A program made the translations under genes and the position numbers. A model generated the notes under the pieces. It saw only the letters and a list, made by a program, of their open reading frames with translations, was not told the origin of the DNA and ran no database searches. Of a stretch of DNA of 64,000 bases, positions 11,801-20,886 are shown piece by piece; positions within the stretch are counted from its first letter, which is position 1; the number at the start of each line of letters is the position of its first letter. The DNA lies in assembly GCA_036346255.1 (NCBI GenBank), contig CM070622.1:32700751-32764750 (forward strand), read 5' to 3'. The stretch is from Ampelocalamus luodianensis (lineage: Eukaryota; Streptophyta; Magnoliopsida; Poales; Poaceae).

Positions 11801-14800
11801 GCTGCTTGCTACCAAAAGATGGGTGAGTACGGAAAATCTATTGAAGCGTGCAATAAGGTAATTTTGCGAAAGGAACTTTGACATAACTCCTTTGGCAGCT
11901 GCTGTTTATAGTCTGTAGGTGATAATTTGGGTTTAGAGGCAAAGAATTTTCCTTGCTTAGTACATCAAAGGGGTAGTGCAAACCTACATGCAGACATTGT
12001 TATTAAGTTGCGCGATTAGTTGTGACTAATCGACGATTAGTAGTCGACCTGGTAGCACGACTGGAGGTCCACTACTTGACTAGTTGCCTAGTCGGGCGAC
12101 TTGGCATTCAAGTTGATGACTAATCGTGATTAGTCAGGCGACTTGGCTTGTCGACTTGGTGCCATGAAAACGAGGGGAGGGGGAGGGGTGTTAGTCGCTG
12201 GATTCTTGCTTCTGGTGATAGCAAGATCCTTACTCTCATGGAGAGGATGACACTTGGAGATGGGGCAAATTTTTCTGAGTTTATTTCTCACACAATGCCA
12301 TACCAACCGAGGGTTGGGGATACATATTTATAGGTCGCTAATCGCCAAGCATATGCCAAGATGCTAGTCTAAGATGCTAACAACTGTGCTAGATCGCCTC
12401 TAAGATGCTAATAACCTGTCTTAGATGCCTCTAAGATGCTAACAACTTGTCCTAGATGCTGTCCTAAAGCTAACAAAGACCATAGTACAGAGACTTATTC
12501 ATCATTCTCCCCCTAAGTCTTGTGCGTCGTCTTGTGGGAACGTTGAACCATCCCGATCCTGGAGCAGAGCTCGAGGAATTTGACCCTCCCAAGAGGCTTG
12601 GTGAGTAGGTCCGCAAGCTGATCCGTGGTGTTGATGTAGCTCGCCTTGATGCTGCCTTCATCCAAACAACCTCGGATGAAGTGGTACTTCACCGGATGTG
12701 CTTGTTCCGCTCATGGAAAACGGGTTCTTTGCCGAGCCGAGCGGACTTGCCGCCCACCCCGAGCGCCACCGCCGCGTGTCTCTCGCCGAGAGATCACCAA
12801 GGCCGAGCGAGCCGAGCGCCGAGTCGAAGCGGTGGAAGCCGCTATGTACTCGGCCTCACACCGATGGGCCACCACCGCCGCTTGATCGATCGCCGCCTAA
12901 CGAGGCACTTGCCGAGGAAGAAGAGAATCCCGCTTGTGCTCTTTGCCGTGTCGATGTCGCCGCGTGGTCGCTGCCGTGCTGACCGGCGAAGCGCGCGCGC
13001 GGGACACCTCGGGTAGTGCAAGCCGAGTCGGAGGTGCCCGCAACGTAGCGGAGGATCCTCTTCACGGCCGCGATGCTCGCCGCTTGCCGCCGCATGAACC
13101 GACCGACGAGCCGACGGCGAACGCCAACCGGACGCGTGTGGACGAGGTAGCGAAGGCGCCCACGATGCGTCGCAGCTGCGTCGCGCCCGCCTCTCCGTCT
13201 TTGTCGCCGCTCGGCCGACCTTTCCTCCAGGAGTGTGGGTTGGGTTGCGATCGGTGAGCCCGCCAACTCGACGGTGCGCTTGGCGTGGCGGTGCAGCGAA
13301 GGGAGATACGGAGCCGTCCCGTGGACCTCGATCCCGTGTAGAAGGAGGAGCCCCAAGTCGCCATCCGAAGGCGGTCTTCATCTCGCTTTGAACGCCGACC
13401 TCGGCCTCCTGGAGCGGTGATCACCAAGTCGCCGACGACGCCACCGCCAGGCGTTCCGCCTTGCCCCGCCGTGAGACCGCAGCGTGTGCGCGCTCGCCGA
13501 ACCCCATTTGCTTGAGGTGGAGTCCAGCTTAGCGTTCGGGCTCGTGGTGCTCGCCGCAAGCCGTGCAGGGCCTTGCGCGAGCGGAGAACCTGCCCTCCTG
13601 CCGGGGCGACGAATCCGGCGGCCGACGGATGTAGACCTCCTCCTTCAAGTCGCCGCTGAGGAAGGCGGACTTGACGCCCATGTGATGGACGCGCCAACCC
13701 TCCCGGGCCGCAAGTGCGAGGAGAAGACGAACGGACTCCATGCGCGCGCGGACGGCTGGCGTCGCCGGTCGACTTCTCCCGCCGCACGGCCTCGTGCCAC
13801 CAAGCGAGCCTTGTGCTTGCGATGGCGCGGCCATCCCGCCGGCTGAACTCCCACAAGGGTGATCGCGCGGTGGCCGGCAGGAAGATCCGCCGCCCCACGT
13901 CTCGTTCCGCCGGCGGCGCCCATCTCTCGCTTCATCACGACATGCCACGCCGCGTCTCCTCCGCCTCGCGAAGGCGGGGCTCGCCGCGTCGACGCCAAGC
14001 GCAGCTCCGCCGAAGTCGTCTTTGCGCGCGACCCGAGTGGCAGGCGGCTCGCCGAGGATGTTGTCCATGGTACGAGCAGCGCAGAGGCTCGCTGTCGTGG
14101 TAGGCGTCGACGCGTCCTCCTCGTGGGACAGCGAGTAGCGAACTCCACCGCGCGCCGCTTCGCCGTGGACCGGCTATTGGGGCCGACCGGTGTGTGCGCC
14201 GCCGTGCGGGAGCGTGGAGTGGCGGTGGTGAAGAATGGGCGTGGCGGTGCCGAAGCGTGGAGCACTCACGAGCGGTGGCGAGCAAGGTGTCGAGTGGACG
14301 AGCTCGGTGAAGACGAGCCGCTAGCTTCCCGGCTCTCGGTGGACGAGTCGACAACGAAGTCCCCGAGTCGGAGTCGAATCGCCGCCCACCGCTTGTCCCA
14401 TGTCGGCCGCCGCCGTCGAACACAACGCCACGCGAGATGTGACGCGCTGCGTGGTGACAGGTCGAGGATGCGAGGCCTTCGAACCTCCGCGTAGCCGGCG
14501 AACATGACCGAGTGCTCTCGCCGCCGAGCTTGCCGATGTGGCCAAGCTCCTCGCGAACGCGAGGGAGCCAAGACCCGCAAGTGGGAGACCGCGGCTGCGC
14601 CATGCCAAGCCTCGTGACGGCCCGCCGCCGAGCGCCTTGGTAGCGGCGGTTGAGGATGTAGACGCCGCCACCACCGCCTCTCCCGTAAGACACCGGCATC
14701 CCTCTCGCTGAGGAGGCCCGAGCCATCCCCACAACCGCCGGTTGCGCTGCTCGATGACGCTGTTACTCTGCGCGGCCATGCGGCGGGAGAGCGGCGCGAA

Positions 14801-17800
14801 TGCCTCATCGCAAAGACGACGCGTCCCACCGGTGGAATTCGCGCGTTGTGTCAGGCGCAAGACGCGCAGCTTGCGGCGCGCTCGCCTCGCAGCGACTGCG
14901 CGGCGCTCGATGGCGCCCGCACCTCTCCTTGCCGCGAGGACCATCACCCACATGTAGCGGAGAGGTCGCCGACGAGCGGCAGAAGTAGCGTCGTCTCGGT
15001 GTGGCGGTGTCACCGCCACACAAGTCCCGCACGCGAGCTCGAGCTCGAGCCTCTCTTGGCTCGAAACTCGCCATTGGGAAAAGGGAGTCGCCGCCGCCAA
15101 CACGCAGACGCCGCAGAATCGCTCCACATGATCAAGGCACGGCGGACTCGCACCATCTCCGTGGCACCGAGCCGCCGTGGCCTCGGGAAAGGTGCCCAAA
15201 GCGCTGCGTGCCGCGCACGCTCGTCGCCCCGACGAGCAATGAGACAGAGGGTTGTGCCACCGCACGTGAAGGATGTAGAGTCGGTTTGCGCCTCGTTACC
15301 TTGGCAAGAAGCGGCGGCGAAGATCCCAAACCGCAAAGATCCCGTGCTCGATCTCGACACGCGAGCCGCTCTCATCCGGCTATCCCAAGCCGATGATGGA
15401 GTTACGCAGATCGGGGATGTAGTAGACGCCGGAGCGTACCGTGCTCACCGTGACACCGCGCGAAGATGACTGAGCCGACGCCTTGATTTCCACGCCGAGG
15501 CGCCCCAAACTTGACGGATCCTCTGACGCCAGAGTCGAGCTCGAGAAGAACTCCGCCGCCGGTCATGTGGTGGGTGGCGCGGTGTCGAGGCACCACCCGT
15601 CGGTCTTTTCGTTCTCGGGCGTCGCCGAGGCGTGTGCTTTGGCTCGCAAGGTGGAGAGAGCCGCCGCGCGGCCGCCGAGGTAGTTTGATGCTCGCACGAG
15701 CAATGAACAGAGCCGGCCGCTCCTCGCCGCCGCGCGTGGGCGCCGCGTCGTGGTCGCCGACAATCCTTGGCCCAATGACCAAGCTTGCCGCGATTGTGGC
15801 AAGAGTCGCCTCGCGTCGCTTTTGCTTGCCGCGCCGCCCAGGCGCCCACGGCCATTACTCTCAAGACGCCTCGCGCCGCTGGCGCTCTGCGCTTGCCGCG
15901 CTTGCCACGCCGCGTCGCTGTCATGGAAGAAGGCTCCTTCTTCCTCGCTACCTTGGCCAGAGCCCATCGCTCCCGAGCGAGGAGGAGCTTCCGCCAATGG
16001 TGACGGTCCCGAGAGATCGTGGCTCATCATCGCCGACGACCTTGAGGCGACCTATCGCCTCCTCGATCGACATCGTGGAGAGGTCCAGCGAGACCGGATC
16101 GAGCGAGCCATCCGCTTGTACTTTCGGGACGCAGCGAAAGAGCTTCTCGGCGACTCTCTCTCGCCGTAGGTGTCGTCGCCGAATCGTACCATCTTTCGCA
16201 GCAGAGCGTTGAGACGAGAGCAAAGTCATCGACGCCCTCACCGCTTGAAGGCCGTGTTCTCCCACTCGCGCGGCGCTCGCAGTGTGGACTTGCGCGCGCG
16301 CCGCCGGCGCGTGCCGCAGCGATGGCGCCCCAAGCCTCTTTGGCGCCCGCTTGTTGGTAGCGAATCGCATCTCGGCGGGATCGCGGCGATGAGAGCATCG
16401 GCGCCGCCGATCCTAGTTGTAGTCGACGTCGCCGCATCGATCGCATCCCACATATGCCGCACTCGAGCTTTACCTCATCACCGCGCCCACTCGACGTAGT
16501 TGGTCTTGGCGAGGGTAGGCCACCCGCCGCCGGGCCGACATCCTCGACGACACCGTACTCGTGGTGACCACGGCATCAACGGGAGAGAGCGCGTCGCTGT
16601 GAAGGCGCGCCTCCGTCGACCGACGCCACCGCCGCGGCGTGCCTCCTCCAGAGCACCGCCGCCGGCGTCCGCTGCCGTTCGGCCGCTGCGCGCTGCGTGG
16701 CGCGGCCGCCTTGCCATCGCGCCGCCGCTTGCGCGCCTCCCTCTGGGCCGCTCAAGGTCGCGTCGCGCTGCCATCGCAGAGATGGAGCTGTTTATTCTTT
16801 GCCGCGCAGAACCTCGACCTCATTGTTGCCACGACGCGCCTGACCGCCGCCGCCGCTTCACTCTCGCTCGCTGCCGCCGGCTCCGCCGCTGCCGGCCTCG
16901 ACGCCTTTCCGCTGCGGCAGTCGTCTGCCGCGCTTCTGCTCGCTGCTGCTCTGCGGGCGAAGCTCGGCCGTCACGACGCCGCGTGCTCGAGGCGCATCGA
17001 AGGCCGAGATCGCCCGCGGACATGGCGCGCGCATCGGGGTGTTGCGTGGAGAGGGCTGCCGACGAGCCGTCCGTCTCCGGAGAGAGTGAGCATGGACGGC
17101 CGGAGTCGCTGCCGCACGGCCGGGCTGCTGCGAGGCCGGAGAAGGAGATGAGCAGGAGATGCTCAGGCTATAGGATAGTATAGCTCTGATACCACTTGTT
17201 AGTCGCTGGATTCTTGCTTCTGGTGATAGCAAGATCCTTACTCTCATGGAGAGGATGACACTTGGAGATGGGGCAAATTTTTCTGAGTTTATTTCTCACA
17301 AGGGGGAGGGGGAGGAGGAGGCAGGAGGAGTTGGTGATGTGATTGAGGCGGTATTGGTGACACGGTGGTGGCAGCGGCGTGTGTGAAGCAGCAGAGGCGG
17401 CACCACTACTCCGCGTCTCTGCCCTAAGTTCTTCGTAGGCAGCTGATGCACTTGGTTGCTGGGCCAGGCCTTACTGGCCCAGCTAGTGCTCTCAAAGGGC
17501 TTTTAGGTTCTCTCTCCTCCTGTACAGCCACCACACCAAATGCGTTCAACCAAACCAACGATGGAATCATGGAGGCATGGAGAGATCCCTCCCCAGCCCC
17601 CAGCGGCCCAGCCGACCTCGCCGTCGCAGCCTCGGAGAGGGAGTCACCGCAGGCAGTGCACCTCCGCTACCCCTCGCAAGAAGCAGAACGAGCCAGGTGT
17701 TGCTCCGTTTTGCTGCTCTGTTCTTCCTCCCACTTTGTCTTCCCATCTTCTTCCTCCGTTTCGCTGCTCTGTTCCAGATCTTGATCCTAGTTTTTTCCTT

Positions 17801-19482
17801 GTTTTGCTGCTCTGTTCTCTCCTTCCTCTCATTCTTTCTATCAAACTCAGTTTTGATGCTTTCTTCTAGATCAAGATCATGGTATTCTTCCTCTCTGATC
17901 CTGGGTAGTAGCAGGTAGTACTAGCAGCAGCAGGTAGTAGTAGCGGTAGAAGGCAGCTAGTAGTAGAAGCAACAAGCAAGTAATAGTGGACTAGTTGACA
18001 ACCAAGGATCCAAAAACCGTTACCGGGACAAATCCCGCTCCGCGGGCGGCACCGATAACCGGCCGGTTACCAGAAATCCCGGGAAAAAACCGGACAAATT
18101 TCAAAATATGAAATTTGAATTGTGGAGTTTAAAAACCGGTTACTGGACCAGTAATCGGCCAGTTACCGGAAAAACCGGTCAAAAAAACCGGTCGGAATTT
18201 TGACTTGACAAATTTTGAATTAGAAAGTGTTTAATGAAGTGCATATTTAGCTCATACAATATATAATCTAGTATATTTAGCTCATACATTACGTAATCTA
18301 ACATATTTAGCTCATATAAAGTGCAAACCTGCCAAAAACAATAATTCAATCATATTTAGCTCATACAATACATAATCTAGCACAAAAATAGGCCTAAACT
18401 AACCTAGGAAGTACATTATGCATTCAAAAATTCAAATTTTCCAGCTGGTTACTGTTCACCCAGTCTCCACCGGGAAATCTAGTTACCGGCGGTAACCGGC
18501 CGGTTTTTTTCCCCTGTCGACGACTAGTCAGGACTAGTCATGACTAATCGGCAAGTCAGTAGCATGGCGACTCGACTCGACTTTACAAGTTCATAACCAT
18601 GCATGCGGGTGCTATCATCAAAACACTCACATGGTGGGCATGTGGATGAGGGTTGCATGGACTAGATTTGGGGTATCCAAGTCCAAGGGCCATATGGATG
18701 TAAATTTTTTCTTAATATGGGTTTGCACAAGGTAACATATGCCCATGAATTAGTTTATTAATTTGTTTTGATCACATTATGATGCTTGCCATTTCAAGGC
18801 AATGGTAGGTGAAGCCAGATCTGAATTGAGCTATTTTTCTTTCATTTGCTCCTCTTTGAGCAGGTGCTAGATGCAAATCCTGTGCATGTCAAAGCTCTTT
18901 ATCGCCGAGGAATGTCCTACATGTTAGGTGGGGACTTTGATGATGCAAAGAACGATTTTGAGAAGGTTGGTGACATCATACTTAAGTACCATATTTAATT
19001 GGTTGAGCACTACTCTAACCTATTTGTGATTGTATTGCTTTATTAGATGATAGTCGTCGACAAGTCCTCAGAGCCTGATGCTACAGCTGCCCTTCTTAAA
19101 CTTAAACAGAAGGAACAGGTATGCATCAGTACATCAATAACACAAACCCTTCTAAATTTTGAACTAACATTTGATTGATAATTACTAAAATTAGGAAACT
19201 GAAAAGAAGGCGAGGAAGCAGTTCAAAGGACTATTTGACAAGAAGCCAGGAGAGATTTCTGAAGTCGGTGTAGAATCGGAGGATGGCAAGAATGCGGGCG
19301 ACACAGCAGACTCTGGTGAGGCGGTGACAAGTGCTGATAGAGATGCGGGCGCAAAGGCTGGTCCGGAAGCAGAACCAGAGTATGCCTTTGAGGAAGAGAG
19401 GCCTGGACTTCTTGGCCGCATATGGCCTTCTGCAAAGAGGATTTTCTCCTCTCTTGGTCTGAACAGGTGCACGATACTCTGA
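773..19482 (+). CDS. PAS1: PASTICCINO1-like FKBP-TPR immunophilin, 5'-partial, 15 exons
   Basis: Exons: 773-805, 1114-1172, 1738-1819, 2734-2892, 4042-4099, 5582-5730, 6209-6306, 6380-6449, 6974-7033, 9817-9873, 11549-11617, 11780-11857, 18864-18965, 19047-19118, 19195-19482. All introns are GT-AG, and the joined reading frame is open for 477 codons to TGA at 19480. Order: second FKBP-like domain, third FKBP-like domain, TPR region, charged C-terminal tail. This is the architecture of plant PAS1 (FKBP72 type), which in Arabidopsis controls cell proliferation and interacts with the very-long-chain fatty acid elongase and a NAC factor. Family proteins are about 600-650 residues, so roughly 150 N-terminal residues (first FKBP domain) lie off the left edge. 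The gene is stretched to at least 18.7 kb by transposon-filled introns, yet no exon is damaged. Assignment is from recalled family similarity, not a search. Confidence 0.93.
1965..2221. mobile_element. Stowaway-type MITE (Tc1/mariner) in PAS1 intron 3
   Basis: Left end CTACCTCCGTGTCAAAATAT and right end (reverse complement) CTCCCTCCATGTCAAAATAT form terminal inverted repeats of the CTCCCTCCGTnnCAAAATATAAG type that define grass Stowaway elements. TA dinucleotides flank both ends (1963-1964 and 2222-2223), the expected target duplication. It is 257 bp long, with no coding capacity. Confidence 0.88.
2893..4041. other. PAS1 intron 4, no recognisable feature
   Basis: This AT-rich intron of 1,149 bp has short chance ORFs only. 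I see no terminal repeats or coding similarity. Confidence 0.5.
4042..6449 (+). CDS. PAS1: PAS1 exons 5-8: third FKBP-like domain
   Basis: Exon 5 encodes VRDMLGDGRLIKRRIVDGR and shares a codon with exon 6 (FPMDCPLHDSLLRVHYKGM ... FYDTRVDNDGEPLEF). Exon 7 gives VPEGFEMCVRLMLPGEKS and TCPPDFAYDKFPR, and exon 8 closes with VPEGAHVQWEIELLGFEIP. VHYKGM, LPGEK, CPPDFAYD and VQWEIELLGF are FKBP landmarks in order. The split codons at 4099/5582 and 6306/6380 join in frame. Intron 5 (4100-5581) holds a GC-rich transposon-like insertion. Confidence 0.9.
4683..5394. mobile_element. GC-rich DNA-transposon-like insertion with CTCTG-repeat core, PAS1 intron 5
   Basis: The block starts GTTACAAAAATCGTCGCCTA and ends, read from the other strand, AGGTTATCAAAGCCGCGCTA, giving loose inverted ends with the same GCCTAGG-type subterminal sequence seen near 600 and 8200. 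The centre (about 5075-5310) is a degenerate TGTGCTCTGCTCT repeat that generates long chance Leu/Cys/Ser-rich frames on both strands. Base composition is abruptly different from the AT-rich intron around it. No clean target duplication was found, so the exact limits are uncertain. Confidence 0.45.
6450..6973. other. PAS1 intron 8, no recognisable feature
   Basis: A 118-codon frame (6593-6949) is T-rich intronic sequence without recognisable domains; I do not regard it as a gene. Confidence 0.5.
6974..19118 (+). CDS. PAS1: PAS1 exons 9-14: tetratricopeptide (TPR) region
   Basis: Exons 9-14 encode DWTGLTFQEIMDEADKIKNT, GNRLFKEGKFELAKAKYEK, VLREYNHVHPQDDEEGK, SSLHLNVAACYQKMGEYGKS, VLDANPVHVKALYRRGM and MIVVDKSSEPDATAALLK. 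GNxLFKxGxFxxAxxxYxx, LNxAxCxxKxGxYxxSIxxCNxVL and VKALYRRGxxY are the three TPR units typical of large FKBPs, usually a docking surface for HSP90-type C-termini. Each exon has a length divisible by three, so all introns here are phase 0. Introns 9 (2.8 kb), 10 (1.7 kb) and 12 (7.0 kb) are inflated by transposons; 11 and 13 are short. Confidence 0.92.
7234..9369 (+). pseudogene. Chromodomain gypsy (chromovirus) pol 3' half plus LTR remnant
   Basis: In order on the + strand: RNase H (YKRELIGLVHAVRHWRPYLW, then TVCTDHYSLKFLLDQ) at 7240-7385; the spacer and integrase zinc region up to HDSSQEGIQKTLHRFRRDFH near 7750; integrase core (ANKVITMYLRYMTGDRSRQW, LQDTPFCVVYG) at 7860-8170; integrase C-terminus (FEVGEWAWLRLHHRSAAFLG) from 8485; and a chromodomain-like end (VLIQWKDCSVSEATWEDVYS, then PNFQLEDELF) at 8817-8925. 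The chromodomain places it in the chromovirus branch of Ty3/gypsy. Sequence after 8945 resembles the 3' untranslated region and LTR, ending GTCACAAGGACGTGACA. gag, protease and RT are missing and the centre of integrase is deleted around 7760-7840, so it is dead. Confidence 0.82.
8173..8476. mobile_element. hAT-type MITE, 304 bp, inside the gypsy integrase
   Basis: An exact 8-bp duplication TAAGCATC lies at 8165-8172 and 8477-8484. Removing the insert and one duplication copy restores the integrase reading YDDKHRDLSFEVGEWAW, which shows the boundaries are right. Ends are CTATGTTGTCATGGCAACAA and, on the other strand, CATACATATCAAGGCGTCAC, with GCGCCnGGACGCCTAGG motifs inside both ends. It is non-coding. 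Confidence 0.85.
9874..11548. other. PAS1 intron 10, possible low-copy repeat remnants
   Basis: There are no exons. Around 10030-10145 and 10250-10530 there are GGGAGTAACCGGTCC and AGAATCGGTTACCTGCC motifs reminiscent of the ACCGGT-rich element at 18003-18515, so one or two decayed DNA elements may lie here, but I could not define ends. Confidence 0.35.
12189..12504 (-). repeat. copia 3' LTR (full length, 316 bp)
   Basis: Read on the - strand it begins TGATGAATAAG directly after a purine tract and ends GACTAACA next to the AGGGG duplication. A TATAAATA box lies at 12332-12325, 33-40 bases before position 12292, where the part shared with the 5' repeat starts. I read 12504-12293 as U3 and 12292-12189 as R plus U5. 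Confidence 0.75.
12505..12514 (-). promoter_or_regulatory. Polypurine tract of the copia element
   Basis: The - strand sequence AGGGGGAGAA lies immediately before the TG of the 3' LTR, in the position and with the composition of the copia plus-strand primer. Confidence 0.75.
12515..17150 (-). pseudogene. copia gag-pol, frameshifted throughout
   Basis: Recognisable - strand pieces from 5' to 3': CCHC-type knuckle of gag (CHNRGKLGHWAKDCRRPRRG, second Cys replaced by Arg) near 15800; integrase with HVERFC.VCVLA and YMWVMVLAA near 15150-14950 and NSVIEQRNR near 14760; RT with HKARLVARG near 13800 and LLALAAREGWRVHHMGVKSA near 13690-13640; the GIEVH motif near 13320; RNase H with YLVHTRP near 13140 and DIDTAKSTSGILFFLGKCLV near 12950-12890; and a C-terminus around 12560. 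The sequence is very GC-rich and the frame shifts every few dozen codons by small deletions, so no long ORF survives. Long + strand frames here are antisense shadows. See findings on whether the frameshifts are real. Confidence 0.85.
17183..17194 (-). promoter_or_regulatory. Primer binding site, initiator tRNA-Met type
   Basis: The - strand TGGTATCAGAGC, two bases inside the 5' LTR end, is the standard complement of the initiator tRNA-Met 3' end used by most plant copia elements. Confidence 0.9.
17197..17300 (-). repeat. copia 5' terminal repeat, only 104 bp (R-U5-like)
   Basis: It is identical to 12189-12292. It starts TGTGAGAAATAAAC at the AGGGG duplication and ends GACTAACA next to the primer site. 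Compared with the 3' LTR it lacks the 212-bp U3 part, including the TATA box. Confidence 0.85.
18003..18515. mobile_element. ACCGGT-rich non-coding DNA element remnant
   Basis: The block begins near GGATCCAAAAACCGTTACCG and ends near GGCGGTAACCGGCCGGTTTT, with dense ACCGGT/CCGGTTAC motifs near both ends and an AT-rich middle containing a TATTTAGCTCATAC repeat (about 18240-18375, four copies). This has the layout of a non-autonomous hAT-like element, but no clean duplication was identified. Confidence 0.4.
19195..19482 (+). CDS. PAS1: PAS1 last exon: charged C-terminal tail ending CTIL
   Basis: The exon begins ETEKKARKQFKGLFDKKPG, the conserved post-TPR helix, then an acidic, Gly/Ala-rich stretch, and finally an amphipathic segment GRIWPSAKRIFSSLGLNRC. 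The last four residues are C-T-I-L. This region corresponds to the part of PAS1 reported in Arabidopsis to bind a NAC factor and calmodulin. The C-terminal four residues fit a CaaX prenylation box with Leu at X. TGA is at 19480-19482; no clear polyadenylation signal could be placed downstream. Confidence 0.88.
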   Translation, partial: ETEKKARKQFKGLFDKKPGEISEVGVESEDGKNAGDTADSGEAVTSADRDAGAKAGPEAEPEYAFEEERPGLLGRIWPSAKRIFSSLGLNRCTIL

Positions 19483-20886
19483 AGTGTTTTCATGATATTA
19501 CAGTGGCAACCAGAACCATAGCAGCAAACAACTGTTTACAGCTTTCTGACATGCAGAGTACTCAGATACGCAAAATCAATCTGAAGTTGTTTGACTTGGA
19601 TGTATGAAAATGTACCAGGTAAGTTAAGACTGATGAGTGAGATAAATGAGAAAGTACCGGCCATTCTAATAGTGAAAATTGGTCTCTATTTGAATCTGGG
19701 CGATGCATTTGGTGATGTTAGAAGGGTGTGAAGCTGATACAGTAAAGCCGAGCATTCATACGGTCAATTGAATGTAGGTGGCCTGGAAGTGTGGTCTTTT
19801 TTCCAGGAAAATATGGAGGTGCGTTGTTATCATTAACGATACTACCACTTGGTGGTGTGGTCGTTATCGAAAAAGTGCAGAGCTGAAACCTGCGCGAAAC
19901 GGTGGAATCTGTTGCGAAGATGCAGGCAGGCATGTGCACGGCATATCTGTATATTCTTCTTCTGGAGGATGCACCTGGTGTTCAACCTGTTCGATGTTGG
20001 TACGGAGAGTCAGAGTCCATTATGTTCCACTTTTGAGAAGAAGAAAACGTCCATTATGTTGACACTTCGCAAAACCACAGCTTTTGCCGGATTGCTGGCA
20101 TCAGCTTCTGCTCCTGACTAACAATGAAGGGATCGCACGGACTGAACGCGCAACCGTTCGCAGTGCAAGATCTCGTACAAACGAACGTTCCTCCTCCGAT
20201 CCACCGTGCGCCCAAGGTGGAACCCCTGACCAGATGGCAGCTGATTCAGAGCTGCTCGTTCTAGAACGGGTTGGAGCGCACCGCCACTGCACTAAGCAGC
20301 AGCCAGTAGTATCAGCGCACTGCGATCACATGACACCTATAATGATGACCCGGTCGGTTGGTTAGTATACTAGTTTGTGGGCGTGCAAACGAAAGCAAAG
20401 CTATATATGCGACCGGCCGGTGCGTGGCGAGTACCGACTACTGCTGAGTCGTGAGTAGCAGCTGGGCCTGCTGCCACTGCAGTGCCGGGACGACGGCGAT
20501 GGCTGCTCGTGTCATCGAATTCTTTCGCTGGTGGTAGTGGCGGCGGCGGCGGCTCCTCGCCGGTTACTGTATGACGTTAATGGGATAGCGAGTGAGTTTT
20601 TCAGATTTTTCTTCTTGTTATGAGAGAGGGGAGTTGGGGGAGTCTTGGATCTTGTATCCCTCCTTTTCGTTTTCGTTTTCGTTTTCCCGGTATTTGTCAA
20701 GTAGGGGACGGGAAAGCGTCATGACATTTATCGGAGCCAGTCCATCAGTGACCCATGATGGTGATGGGGTGGTATCTATCTATTCATTTCCCCTTCGACC
20801 TATCTATTTCTCCTTTATTTCTTATAGAAACTTGTAACATCCTATATATTTTTTTAGTTTTAAAATCCCCTTTTGAGTAGTTTAGC
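19483..20886. other. PAS1 3' untranslated/downstream region, nothing else recognised
   Basis: The sequence follows the PAS1 stop codon. It probably contains the 3' UTR in its first few hundred bases. Small frames at 19778-20365 show no recognisable protein. A TGTAACATCC motif near 20836 is only superficially LTR-like. Confidence 0.45.

Larger units (their letters stand above)
12189..17300 (-). mobile_element. Ty1/copia retrotransposon, young, nested in PAS1 intron 12
   Basis: The 5-bp duplication AGGGG flanks the element at 12184-12188 and 17301-17305. On the - strand the order is: short 5' LTR (17300-17197), primer site (17194-17183), gag, protease, integrase, RT, RNase H, purine tract, and 3' LTR (12504-12189). 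The 104 bp shared by the two terminal repeats are identical, which indicates recent insertion. The integrase-before-RT order is diagnostic of copia. The element is transcribed against PAS1. Confidence 0.9.
11997..18599. mobile_element. Putative DNA element with GACTAGTC-rich ends, carrying a nested copia
   Basis: The left end (TTGTTATTAAGTTGCGCGAT) and, on the other strand, the right end (ATGGTTATGAACTTGTAAAG) are loosely inverted, and both are followed by many GACTAGTC / GACTAATCG motifs (12010-12155 and 18515-18590). That fits a single GC-rich DNA transposon inserted into PAS1 intron 12, which a copia element and an ACCGGT-rich element later entered. The flanks do not give a clean target duplication (TGCAGACA versus TGCATGCG), so this is a tentative grouping. 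Confidence 0.4.

Noticed and set aside
12681..17183. Long + strand Arg/Ala-rich ORFs (up to 233 codons)
   Set aside because: They are antisense shadows of the GC-rich copia gag-pol on the - strand.
12189..17300. Reading the copia as having genuine 104-bp LTRs
   Set aside because: The purine tract and TG start lie 212 bp further in at the 3' side, and a TATA box sits in that extra part, so the 104-bp repeat is better read as R-U5. Kept open as the alternative in the finding.
11997..18599. Firm call of one hAT element spanning intron 12
   Set aside because: The ends look related but the flanks do not give a convincing 8-bp duplication, so it is listed only as putative.
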